Shown: piece after piece, positions 56,001 through 62,784 of the stretch
Layout: every line of letters starts with the position of its first letter
Numbering within the stretch: position 1 is the stretch's first letter
From: Bacteroidota bacterium
Lineage (GTDB): Bacteria; Bacteroidota; Bacteroidia; Flavobacteriales; Weeksellaceae
Reading direction: 5' to 3'
DNA: 64,000 nucleotides
Assembly: GCA_023423715.1 (NCBI GenBank)
Contig: JAFAFC010000036.1
Coordinates: 1 to 64,000 of the forward strand
Translations under genes and position numbers: made by a program
Notes under the pieces: model-generated
Seen by the model: only the letters and a program-made list of their open reading frames with translations
The model's database searches: none
What the model was told of the DNA's origin: nothing

Positions 56001-56967
56001 GGTTGAATTTGTCTTGATTGATGTACTGATATTCGTCAAAACGAGTAAAGTTTTCACCCGTAATTGGAGTATTTTCTTCTGTAATTCGTTTTCCTGGACC
56101 TTGATCAAAACTGATGAAATAATAGGAATAATCATCGTAGATATTCTGAACGTGTAAAGAGCGATCGTTACGATAGTCCCGTTGCGCATTTCCATATCCA
56201 ACACGTCCAAACAGATTATATCCGGTTGGTCCTTGAGCATAAAACAAGGCGTAATCTTGATCGTTCCAAGTTCCGTCTTCTTCACCAACCATTTGGATGG
56301 CTACTTCTTGCAATGCATTATAGCGTGAATCACCATTAAATTCAGGAAGCAATACGCCACCATTTCCATAAACTCTAAAGTTTTGTGGATTTACAGAATT
56401 TACATTAATTCCATTATCCGATAAAAATTTCTTGGTGATTCTAAAAACTCCAGACTTATCAACCTTAATTTTATAGAATGTTCCACTTTTTAAAGGATTG
56501 TTTGTCGTTCCAGTTTTAGAAGCAATTCCGCTTTTTCGAGCAATATTCTGCGCATCAGGAACAATTTCAAAAGACTCTAAACGATAAAGTTGGTTGTTTT
56601 CACTTTTCAACGTTGCGATTTTCGCTTGATAAACTTCTCCATCTTCCTTAGTATTAGGAAAATAGGAAACCCCTTTTATTTCGTAATCACCAATCGCGTT
56701 GATGTCGGTTTCAAAAACATCGGAAGAGTTTACTTTCGTCCATTGCAGCTTATCAACTTTGACTTTACTGCCATTGGATTTATTTTTTACATTAATAAAA
56801 ACGTTGCCGTTTTCTACAGAATAGCCTTCATTTGAGAATTTAGGATATATTCGTTTTTCAAAACCGTAATCTACCGTTTCTGTTCCTTGCCATTGCAAGT
56901 TTACTTTTTGTGCGTAAACGCCCGTCGATAAACCTAAAAATAGAAATGCTCCAATACTAAATTTCAT
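53056..56967 (-). CDS. porU: Type IX secretion C-terminal signal peptidase/sortase PorU
   Basis: A 1303-residue surface protease. I start at the ATG 56967 (MKFSIGAFLFLGLSTGVYAQ), which gives a proper signal peptide; the frame runs a few codons further. The catalytic gingipain-like (C25) domain is central: His in FYFGHGGINGWAQ and Cys in VSTITCEFTLWDEP. Ig-like beta domains follow, and the end is the conserved T9SS C-terminal domain (DDFGATVAKGTYIYKVL, ending VEKLVLLK). PorU cleaves the CTD of cargo and attaches anionic LPS. It is divergent from gldJ and cotranscribed with porV. Confidence 0.96.
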   Translation of the reverse strand: MKFSIGAFLFLGLSTGVYAQKVNLQWQGTETVDYGFEKRIYPKFSNEGYSVENGNVFINVKNKSNGSKVKVDKLQWTKVNSSDVFETDINAIGDYEIKGVSYFPNTKEDGEVYQAKIATLKSENNQLYRLESFEIVPDAQNIARKSGIASKTGTTNNPLKSGTFYKIKVDKSGVFRITKKFLSDNGINVNSVNPQNFRVYGNGGVLLPEFNGDSRYNALQEVAIQMVGEEDGTWNDQDYALFYAQGPTGYNLFGRVGYGNAQRDYRNDRSLHVQNIYDDYSYYFISFDQGPGKRITEENTPITGENFTRFDEYQYINQDKFNLLKLGKVWVDDSFSTEKTVSFKTRTPILATDPVRYRYSVVSFNGSNNTLQSSINGQNSTTITTPSSQGTYYKQNPESTITNIPGNSIDLKLVPSTAANPNGSWYFDYAEVLYKQDLSFNGTQMNFRVFDIYEGSGDNYGFTMSNTSATDQIWDVSDITNVKRKKNASSNTGMYSFGYNANSQDFNNEFVAFKAEGAFNPQFVSRVENQDLASLQNIDYLVITRADMLGQAQRIADYHKTKSGYNTAVVDVAKIFNEYASGSKDLTGIRDFISDLKNNKGGLKYVLILGDASYDFKDKTSGNDNIVSAYQSEFSSDYSSSYVTDDYIVLTNPQTDTNISNNLPTIPIGRLPASNVAEAKLLVDKTLAYYNALPNQSSPFGEWRMKMDFVADDDFDGGAPFHNLVEKSIADNFEVGTVRNEYNIRKLYLDAFPQEVSAGGQRYPQVNQAISNDVGNSLYLFYFGHGGINGWAQERVLAVDEVKNFNNYTSVYSRFPLVSTITCEFTLWDEPKVLSTGEQVIKHPTGGAATMITSSRAIGVSFGRGFTGAFTNALFELNSNNDFNTLGDAHLKAKLAYGANSNHLKVNFLGDPAMKLSRPQQKMTIDQIDSPVPGKIRALDFVKISGKVLNAGGTIDANYTGRVIVNIFDKKLTKTTLNNDKSGGMTPLLTYKEENGPIVKASGKVVNGNYVVEFYVPKDINYDLGDGRILVYADNFETAKTNAQDVFYNQPYPVGEINPNGLNDSTPPTVKLFMNNTNFADGGITDQNPNLLACITDDTGINSTGSGVGHDITVILDGQVVNTTVLNDFFAPGEGNGCVNTTLADYQKGNVSYPFRNLTPGPHQLTFKVWDINNNSTTATLNFVVKDESENKLVLNRLLNWPNPFTDKTYIHFEHNCDDILDVNVQIYTITGKLVRTLTNSVTAEPFREGFRTPRQAIEWDGKDDFGATVAKGTYIYKVLARSQNQEKCKGSASGVEKLVLLK

Positions 56968-57119
56968 ACATTTGAATTCGTGGTACAAAATAAACGAAAA
57001 AAATATAAGAATGGTGCATACAATAAATTTTAATTATGTTCGTTAACCAAAAAAAGTAGATAGCTACTTGATTAATTGGATAATTTATATTTTCTTTGTA
57101 CGAAATTTTAATAACTAAG

Positions 57120-58730
57120 ATGAAAAGAATTCGAAATATTTCTTTTTTAGCCTTAAGTTCTGCTCTTGTGTTAGTTAGCTGCGGCGGTAACAATACCAAG
57201 AAAGGGGGAGGAACTAAAAAATTTACCAGCCAAGCAGGTTGGAAAGCGAACGACCAAAAAGGTTGGTTCTTTTCTGCTAAGCCTCAGAAACAAAAAGGTT
57301 GGCCTAATATGGTGTATGTAGAAGGCGGAACATTTACCATGGGATTGGTAAAAGATGACGTGATGCATGACTGGAATAATACACCAAGAAGAATGCAAGT
57401 AAGTTCTTTTTTCATCAGTGAAACAGAAACAACCAATTACGATTATCGTTCGTATGTTACTTGGTTGAAGTATGTATTTCCACCATCAGATCCAAGTTTT
57501 TCTAATATTTATAATGGTGCTTTGCCAGATACGTTAGTTTGGGTAAACAACCTTTCAAGAAATGATTTCTCCGAAACTTATTTTAGATCTTCAGAATATG
57601 ATTATTATCCTGTAGTTGGAGTTTCTTGGTCTCAAGCATCAAAATATTGCGAATGGCTTACCGATAGAGCAAATGAGAAAGCTCTAATGGAAAAAGGAAT
57701 TATTGATAAGAATTTATATGTAAATGACAGTAACAACCAAGGGACTTCATCATTTACATTAGATAAATATCGTGCTAATGACCCTGAAATGCAGTCATAT
57801 TTAAATATGCAGCGTGCTCAAAAAGCAACAGGAATCAAAACATCAAACCAAAGAATTCTAGCGGCAAACAGAAACGCTACAGCAGGTGTTGTTGAAAAAT
57901 TCAGACTTCCAACAGAAGTTGAATGGGAATTTGCAGCTTTAGGAATGCAAAAAAATCGTGAGTACAATATGTACTTAGGAAAAGAACCTAAAGTTGAAGA
58001 TCTTCGTGGTGAGAAAGGTAGAAACAGAGGAATGTTCCTAGAAAATTTCAAATACGGACGAGGAGATTATTCTGGTCCTGCAGGTTGGAAGAACGATGGT
58101 GCAGCAATTACTTCAGACGTAAGACAATTCCAATCCAATGACTTAGGAATTTTCGGTATGTTCGGTAACGTTGCCGAATGGACTGCTGATGTATATCGTC
58201 CAATTATCGATGATGAAGGAAACGACTTCAACTACTATAGAGGAAATGTTGTTCAGCAGAAAGTTAAAAATCCTGATGGAACCTACAAAATGATCCAAGG
58301 AACAGAAGTTAAATATGACACTTTGGCTAATGGAAAAATCGTTTATAGAGGTTTACCAGGACAATACGAAAGAGAAACTGTTGCAGATTACAGAAACTTC
58401 CGTGATGGTGATTTCATGTCGTCTCTAGAAGCTGGCTATGGAAGAGAAGTTGATAGTACAAGTGCAGACTTTTCTATGTATAACTCTCCTAAGAAACGTT
58501 TCAGAGTGGATGAGCATGGACGTGTAATCATGGAAAAAGATCGTTCAGTAAGAACAAGTGAGATTTCTGATGAAGTTCGTGTTGTAAAAGGTGGTTCTTG
58601 GAAGGATACAGCATATTGGCTTGATCCAGGACAAAGAAGATTCAAAAATGAAGGTAAAGGTTATGGTTGGATTGGTTTCCGTGTAGCACAAGATGCAAAG
58701 AGCCAAGGAAAAGCCAGATCAAAAAGATAA
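57120..58730 (+). CDS. gldJ: Gliding motility / type IX secretion lipoprotein GldJ
   Basis: A 536-residue outer-membrane lipoprotein. The frame opens at 57096, but the ATG 57120 gives the signal peptide with lipobox VSC (VLVSCGGNN). It has a formylglycine-generating-enzyme-like (SUMF1) fold: MVYVEGGTFTMGLVKDD, ETETTNYDYRSY, VVGVSWSQASKYCEWL, EKFRLPTEVEWEFAALG, GMFGNVAEWTADVY and VVKGGSWKDTAYW. GldJ supports the gliding and secretion machine, stabilising GldK and PorU/V-linked parts. It is divergent from porU-porV, an arrangement seen in other Flavobacteriia. It is found in non-gliding species too. Confidence 0.96.
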   Translation: MKRIRNISFLALSSALVLVSCGGNNTKKGGGTKKFTSQAGWKANDQKGWFFSAKPQKQKGWPNMVYVEGGTFTMGLVKDDVMHDWNNTPRRMQVSSFFISETETTNYDYRSYVTWLKYVFPPSDPSFSNIYNGALPDTLVWVNNLSRNDFSETYFRSSEYDYYPVVGVSWSQASKYCEWLTDRANEKALMEKGIIDKNLYVNDSNNQGTSSFTLDKYRANDPEMQSYLNMQRAQKATGIKTSNQRILAANRNATAGVVEKFRLPTEVEWEFAALGMQKNREYNMYLGKEPKVEDLRGEKGRNRGMFLENFKYGRGDYSGPAGWKNDGAAITSDVRQFQSNDLGIFGMFGNVAEWTADVYRPIIDDEGNDFNYYRGNVVQQKVKNPDGTYKMIQGTEVKYDTLANGKIVYRGLPGQYERETVADYRNFRDGDFMSSLEAGYGREVDSTSADFSMYNSPKKRFRVDEHGRVIMEKDRSVRTSEISDEVRVVKGGSWKDTAYWLDPGQRRFKNEGKGYGWIGFRVAQDAKSQGKARSKR

Positions 58731-58749
58731 GCTTTCTTAAAATAAATAC

Positions 58750-58786
58750 AAATCCTTTCTAAGTTTAGAAAGGATTTTTTATTTTT
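58750..58786 (+). terminator. Rho-independent terminator after gldJ
   Basis: AAATCCTTTCTAA (58750-58762) pairs with TTAGAAAGGATTT (58765-58777), followed by a T-run that runs into the murF promoter. Confidence 0.9.
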
Positions 58787-58787
58787 G
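58780..58787 (+). promoter_or_regulatory. -7 promoter element of murF, overlapping the gldJ terminator tail
   Basis: TATTTTTG matches TAnnTTTG, only 4 bases before the ATG at 58792, so a transcript from here would be leaderless. No TTTG at -33 is seen. Confidence 0.4.
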
Positions 58788-58791
58788 AAGT

Positions 58792-60060
58792 ATGAATATA
58801 AGCGAGTTTTACGCCCTGTATCAAAAGGCGAATAAAGTAACGATTGATAGTAGAAAAATTGATCAACAAGATATTTTCTTTGCCTTTTGTGGTGATAATT
58901 TTAATGCAGCAACTTTGGCTGAGAAAGCCATTGGGCAAGGCGCATTGGCCGTTATTGTCGAGCAAAAAGAATATGAAAATACAGCTAAAAATATTTTCTA
59001 CGTTCCATCGACTTTGGAGTTTCTGCAAAATTTAGCCAAAGAACATCGCAAACATCTGCAAATACCCATTATCGGGTTGACAGGAAGTAATGGTAAAACA
59101 ACAACCAAAGAGTTGATTAGTGCGGTTCTTCAAGAAAAATTTAAAGTTCAGTTTACTCAAGGAAACCTAAATAATCATATTGGAGTTCCTTTAACGATAC
59201 TTTCCATCAAACCAGAACACGAAATTGCTGTGGTAGAAATGGGAGCCAATCATCAAAAAGAAATCGAGCTTTTATGCCGTATTTCTCAACCGGATTATGG
59301 CTATATTACGAACTTTGGAAAGGCTCATTTAGAAGGCTTTGGAGGATTTGAAGGTGTGATTAAAGGAAAGTCTGAATTGTATGATTATTTGATTCAAAAC
59401 AACAAAACGATTATTGTCAATAATCAAGATGCTATTCAAGTTGAGAAAACGCAGAATTATAGCAACAAAATAAGTTTCGGAACCGAAGGCTCTAATTATC
59501 AGTTTCAAGAATTTTCGGATGACCATAGAGTAGGAATTCAATACCGAAACGAGTCGGTTTTATCCAATTTGACGGGGAATTATAATTTCACTAATCTTTG
59601 TGCAGCAGCGACTTTGGGAATGCATTTCGGAATTTCTTTTGAAGATTGTATGGATGCTTTTCAAAATTACGTTCCTACCAATATGCGTTCGCAAATCATG
59701 AAGAAAGGGGAGCATACGTTGATTTTAGATACGTATAATGCTAATCCAAGTTCGATGCAAGCGTCACTTCAAAATTTCGCTTCATTTGAAGGTTCTAAAA
59801 CCATTATTATTGGTGATATGTTGGAGTTGGGTGACGAAAGTAAAAAAGAGCATCAATCCATTTTATTACTGGCTAATAGCTTTGGATTTGATCAAATTTT
59901 TACGGTTGGACAGCATTTTAAAGAAATTAATCATGATGATTCCTTCAACTCGACAGACGAGTTTTTAACCTACTTAAAAGACAATCCTATAGCCTCGAAA
60001 ACAATCTTATTGAAAGGTTCTCGTGGAATTGCATTAGAAAAAATTATAGAGGCTTTGTAG
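58792..60060 (+). CDS. murF: UDP-N-acetylmuramoyl-tripeptide--D-alanyl-D-alanine ligase
   Basis: A 422-residue Mur ligase adding D-Ala-D-Ala to UDP-MurNAc-tripeptide in the cytoplasm. The N-terminal domain (DSRKIDQQDIFFAFCGDNF) binds the UDP part; the central domain has the ATP loop GLTGSNGKTTTKELI and VVEMGANHQKEI; the C-terminal domain carries DTYNANPSSMQASL and IIGDMLELGDES. Length is typical of MurF. It stands alone, and its stop codon is part of the shared terminator hairpin. Confidence 0.95.
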   Translation: MNISEFYALYQKANKVTIDSRKIDQQDIFFAFCGDNFNAATLAEKAIGQGALAVIVEQKEYENTAKNIFYVPSTLEFLQNLAKEHRKHLQIPIIGLTGSNGKTTTKELISAVLQEKFKVQFTQGNLNNHIGVPLTILSIKPEHEIAVVEMGANHQKEIELLCRISQPDYGYITNFGKAHLEGFGGFEGVIKGKSELYDYLIQNNKTIIVNNQDAIQVEKTQNYSNKISFGTEGSNYQFQEFSDDHRVGIQYRNESVLSNLTGNYNFTNLCAAATLGMHFGISFEDCMDAFQNYVPTNMRSQIMKKGEHTLILDTYNANPSSMQASLQNFASFEGSKTIIIGDMLELGDESKKEHQSILLLANSFGFDQIFTVGQHFKEINHDDSFNSTDEFLTYLKDNPIASKTILLKGSRGIALEKIIEAL

Positions 60061-60075
60061 CCTCTATTTTTATTT
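60040..60075. terminator. Bidirectional terminator overlapping the murF stop codon
   Basis: ATAGAGGCT (60046-60054) pairs with AGCCTCTAT (60059-60067), loop TTGT. The murF TAG (60058-60060) crosses the loop and the 3' arm. Confidence 0.85.
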
Positions 60076-60672
60076 TATTCCTTGATCGTTTAAAATCAAC
60101 TGGATATTTTTAAACGTATTTGGGAAAACCTGATTTCGAATTTGATCTTCATCCAGCCATTGCACATCGGTAATACCTTCTTCCACTTGCGGAACAGGAT
60201 TTTCGGTTCCAAAGAAATCCATTTTAAACCAATGCGTCATTTTCAAAACTTGATCACCATTACGTTCGGTATAAACGTGGTAGGTTGTCGTAATAAAATC
60301 TTTCAATTTAATATTCGTTAAAAGCGTCTCCTCCGCAACTTCGCGCACAGCCGCTTCTTCCAGAGATTCTCCTTTTTCGATCTTACCTTTGGGGAGATCC
60401 CATTTGCTTAAACGATAAATGAAAAGAATTTTATTTTCTGAATTTCGCACGATTCCACCAGCGGCTTCAACGATTCTAAAAAGAGATTTGAAATCGTCCC
60501 AAATCACATCAGTATGCGCTCCATACAGATTTATATCGGTAGTCGAGGTGTTTTGTAGTTGATCAATAGCCATTTCTAGCGAGTGCGTCCCATCAAATTG
60601 TATGTGTTTTGCTGCATCAATACGATCTTTGCTCAAAGTGAGTCTTTTTTCATTAATAAAAACTTTATACAT
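60070..60672 (-). CDS. NUDIX hydrolase domain protein
   Basis: A 200-residue protein. Residues 1-65 form an unrecognised domain (MYKVFINEKRLTL...), and the NUDIX domain follows. Its box reads GKIEKGESLEEAAVREVAEE then TLL, which matches GX5EX7REUXEEXGU except that the Gly near the end is Leu. The substrate is an unknown nucleoside-diphosphate derivative. It is a single gene facing murF, and its start is read divergently from the SRPBCC-like gene. Confidence 0.9.
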   Translation of the reverse strand: MYKVFINEKRLTLSKDRIDAAKHIQFDGTHSLEMAIDQLQNTSTTDINLYGAHTDVIWDDFKSLFRIVEAAGGIVRNSENKILFIYRLSKWDLPKGKIEKGESLEEAAVREVAEETLLTNIKLKDFITTTYHVYTERNGDQVLKMTHWFKMDFFGTENPVPQVEEGITDVQWLDEDQIRNQVFPNTFKNIQLILNDQGIK

Positions 60673-60675
60673 TTG
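60668..60675 (+). promoter_or_regulatory. -7 promoter element of the SRPBCC-like gene
   Basis: TACATTTG matches TAnnTTTG, 35 bases before the ATG at 60711. It overlaps the first codons of the divergent NUDIX gene. Confidence 0.5.
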
Positions 60676-60697
60676 TAGGGCTTTTGAATATTAGATA

Positions 60698-60705
60698 CAA
60701 AAATA
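60698..60705 (-). promoter_or_regulatory. -7 promoter element of the NUDIX gene
   Basis: The minus strand reads TATTTTTG, an exact TAnnTTTG match, 25 bases before the ATG at 60672. It faces the other element 22 bases away. Confidence 0.5.
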
Positions 60706-60710
60706 TAAAA

Positions 60711-61097
60711 ATGAATTTAGAAGGAAGAAAAATAGTCGTAAATAAATCGGTTGTCGAACTTAAAGAATTGTTGAAAAAACCTCAAGATTACGAGCAATTG
60801 ATGCCAGAAAGCTTACAGAAATTCGAAGCTCGTGAAGACGGTTTTAAATTCAGCTTGAAAGGAATGCCGGAAATTGCTTTGAAAATCGAAGATGTTACCG
60901 ATCAACAAGTTGTTTTAAAATCAGCAAGTTCAAGTTTGGATTTTGCTTTGACAGGAACGATGAATCCTGTTTCTGAGCAACAAACCGAAGTTCAGTTATT
61001 GTTTGAAGGAAAGTTTAATCCATTTATCAAAATGATGGTGGAAAAACCGCTTCAGAACTTCATTAACTCGTTAACCGATCAAATCGAGAAACTTTAA
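60711..61097 (+). CDS. SRPBCC/START-like small protein
   Basis: A 128-residue soluble protein. The frame reaches a TTG at 60684, but the ATG at 60711 starts MNLEGRKIVVNKSVVELKEL, and the longer form has no usable upstream context. The pattern (an N-terminal VNKSVVELKELLKKPQDYEQLMP helix region, beta strands, a long C-terminal helix QNFINSLTDQIEKL) resembles SRPBCC-fold proteins that bind small hydrophobic ligands. No ligand can be named. It ends at a terminator facing anmK. Confidence 0.72.
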   Translation: MNLEGRKIVVNKSVVELKELLKKPQDYEQLMPESLQKFEAREDGFKFSLKGMPEIALKIEDVTDQQVVLKSASSSLDFALTGTMNPVSEQQTEVQLLFEGKFNPFIKMMVEKPLQNFINSLTDQIEKL

Positions 61098-61099
61098 AA

Positions 61100-61131
61100 T
61101 AAGAATCCTGCAATGAGCAGGATTTTTTTTA
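61100..61131. terminator. Bidirectional terminator between SRPBCC-like gene and anmK
   Basis: AATCCTGC (61104-61111) pairs with GCAGGATT (61117-61124), then a T-run. Confidence 0.87.
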
Positions 61132-62175
61132 TGCAATGACACCAGTAGAATGATCTTCGGAACTTCCCGTTGCAGTTGATAAAACGTTGACTTCATTTCG
61201 AAGTTTGAGTACGCCCATCAAAGCGAATATCAAGGCTTCTTTGTAATCGGTTAAAATCGGTGAACCTATTTCTAATGAAGTATTCGTTTTCTTTTCGATG
61301 GATTGAATCAAAAATCGATTGTACGCGCCGCCGCCGGTACACAAAATCTTTTTCAACTGAAATTGATTGATAATTTTCGCTATTTGAATAGCGCAATGTT
61401 CTGTAAATGTTGCTAAAGCATCTTCAGATTTCAAACCTAATAATAAAGGAAAACAATTCTCTTGAACCCATTCTAATCCTAAAGATTTCGGCGGATTTTG
61501 AGAATAGAATGCTAAATCATTTAACTGAGATAGAATTTTAGGTTGAATTACGCCTTTTTCAGCAAGTTTTCCATCTTCATCAAAGTCTTTTCCCAATTGA
61601 TTCGCAAAATGGTTTAAAACAATGTTTACGGGGCAAATATCAAAAGCGATTCGCTCACCAGAATTTTGAAAGGAAATATTCGAAAATCCACCAAAATTAA
61701 GACACGCATCGTAATCGGAAAATAGCAATTGATCTCCAATAGGAACGAGTGGAGCTCCATTGCCACCTTTTAACACATCTTGAGTTCGGAAATCATAAAT
61801 CACAGGAAGTTTGGTGACTTCTTTAATCGCACGACCATCTCCAATTTGCGTGGTAAATTTCAAATGTGGCTGATGAAAAATCGTGTGCCCGTGACTCGCA
61901 ATAACATCAACGTCTGATATGTGATTTGTGTTGATAAACTCTAAAACTTGACTTCCTAAATAAAATCCATAATCCGAGTGCAATTTCATTAAATCCATCG
62001 CTGAAAAATGAATTGCATCTTTCAAATTGGATTTCCAATCCGATGAATAGGGAATTGTTTGAGCTTTTAAAATTTCAAAACTGCATGTGGAATCGTAATC
62101 GAAACGAACATAGCAAATATCTAAACCATCCAAGCTGGTTCCCGACATTAATCCTATGGCGTGGTAGGTTTTCAT
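61129..62175 (-). CDS. anmK: Anhydro-N-acetylmuramic acid kinase
   Basis: A 348-residue ASKHA-fold kinase that opens and phosphorylates 1,6-anhydro-MurNAc from peptidoglycan turnover to MurNAc-6-phosphate. Marks: IGLMSGTSLDGLDICYV, IASHGHTIFHQP, YDFRTQDVLKGGNGAPL, NFGGFSNISF, FDICPVNIVLN and LCTGGGAYNRFL. Length is a little shorter than the E. coli enzyme, as usual in Bacteroidota. lptC lies 17 bases upstream on the same strand, so they are likely cotranscribed. Confidence 0.95.
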   Translation of the reverse strand: MKTYHAIGLMSGTSLDGLDICYVRFDYDSTCSFEILKAQTIPYSSDWKSNLKDAIHFSAMDLMKLHSDYGFYLGSQVLEFINTNHISDVDVIASHGHTIFHQPHLKFTTQIGDGRAIKEVTKLPVIYDFRTQDVLKGGNGAPLVPIGDQLLFSDYDACLNFGGFSNISFQNSGERIAFDICPVNIVLNHFANQLGKDFDEDGKLAEKGVIQPKILSQLNDLAFYSQNPPKSLGLEWVQENCFPLLLGLKSEDALATFTEHCAIQIAKIINQFQLKKILCTGGGAYNRFLIQSIEKKTNTSLEIGSPILTDYKEALIFALMGVLKLRNEVNVLSTATGSSEDHSTGVIA

Positions 62176-62192
62176 GGATAAAAGAACAGAAT

Positions 62193-62780
62193 TTATTTCC
62201 CAAATTTAGGAATATCTCCTGAAGTAGGCATTTCTCCGTGATTATTATAGAATGTATATTCTGAGAAATCATCATTTGCAATCATTCCATTAACTCCAAT
62301 AAGTGTTCTTCCAACATTATCTCGCACAAAAACAGTGTCTTTTGTGTACATTTTCTTTTTATTGCGATCCCAAAAGATGGTTTGAGTAGCGAAAGACGTT
62401 CCTTCATTTGTTAAAATTTTCACATCACCTTTGGCTTCGTAAAAATTCTTTTTCTCGAACATAATGGCGTGATTTGCCCAGATTTTTCCTGGAATTTCGG
62501 GTTTTTTCTTATCAAAATATTCCAGATAAATACCTTTTTTAGCAACGACGTAAGGTGAGTCAATATGAGAGAATTTTTCAATAATAGGAGCTTTAAATCG
62601 CAAGCTTACTCGTCCCGAATCATGCTGAATAATGTTCGCATTGAAAATAATCTCCGATGCAAAATTTGTTTTTTGCTTAGAGTCATCCTTTACCTCGGCA
62701 TCATCACATGAGGTAAAAACAAAAAATACAGCGCAACACAAGATTGCAGCCGTATTTTTATATGGTGAAAATTTTATCAA
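62193..62780 (-). CDS. lptC: LPS export periplasmic protein LptC (lipoprotein form)
   Basis: A 195-residue protein of the LPS transport bridge. The frame runs into the preceding gene; I choose the TTG at 62780 (MIKFSPYKNTAAILCCAVFF), which starts 5 bases after that gene's stop and gives a lipobox (FTSC). The mature part has the beta-jellyroll pattern of LptC/LptA: QHDSGRVSLRFKAPIIEK, YEAKGDVKILTNEGTSFATQ, MYTKDTVFVR. The start is uncertain, since no ATG is available nearby and a TTG at 62822 is the alternative. Confidence 0.85.
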   Translation of the reverse strand: MIKFSPYKNTAAILCCAVFFVFTSCDDAEVKDDSKQKTNFASEIIFNANIIQHDSGRVSLRFKAPIIEKFSHIDSPYVVAKKGIYLEYFDKKKPEIPGKIWANHAIMFEKKNFYEAKGDVKILTNEGTSFATQTIFWDRNKKKMYTKDTVFVRDNVGRTLIGVNGMIANDDFSEYTFYNNHGEMPTSGDIPKFGK

Positions 62781-62784
62781 TTTT

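Noticed and set aside
57818..58051. 77-codon open frame opposite gldJ
   Set aside because: Shadow within the conserved SUMF1 domain of gldJ.
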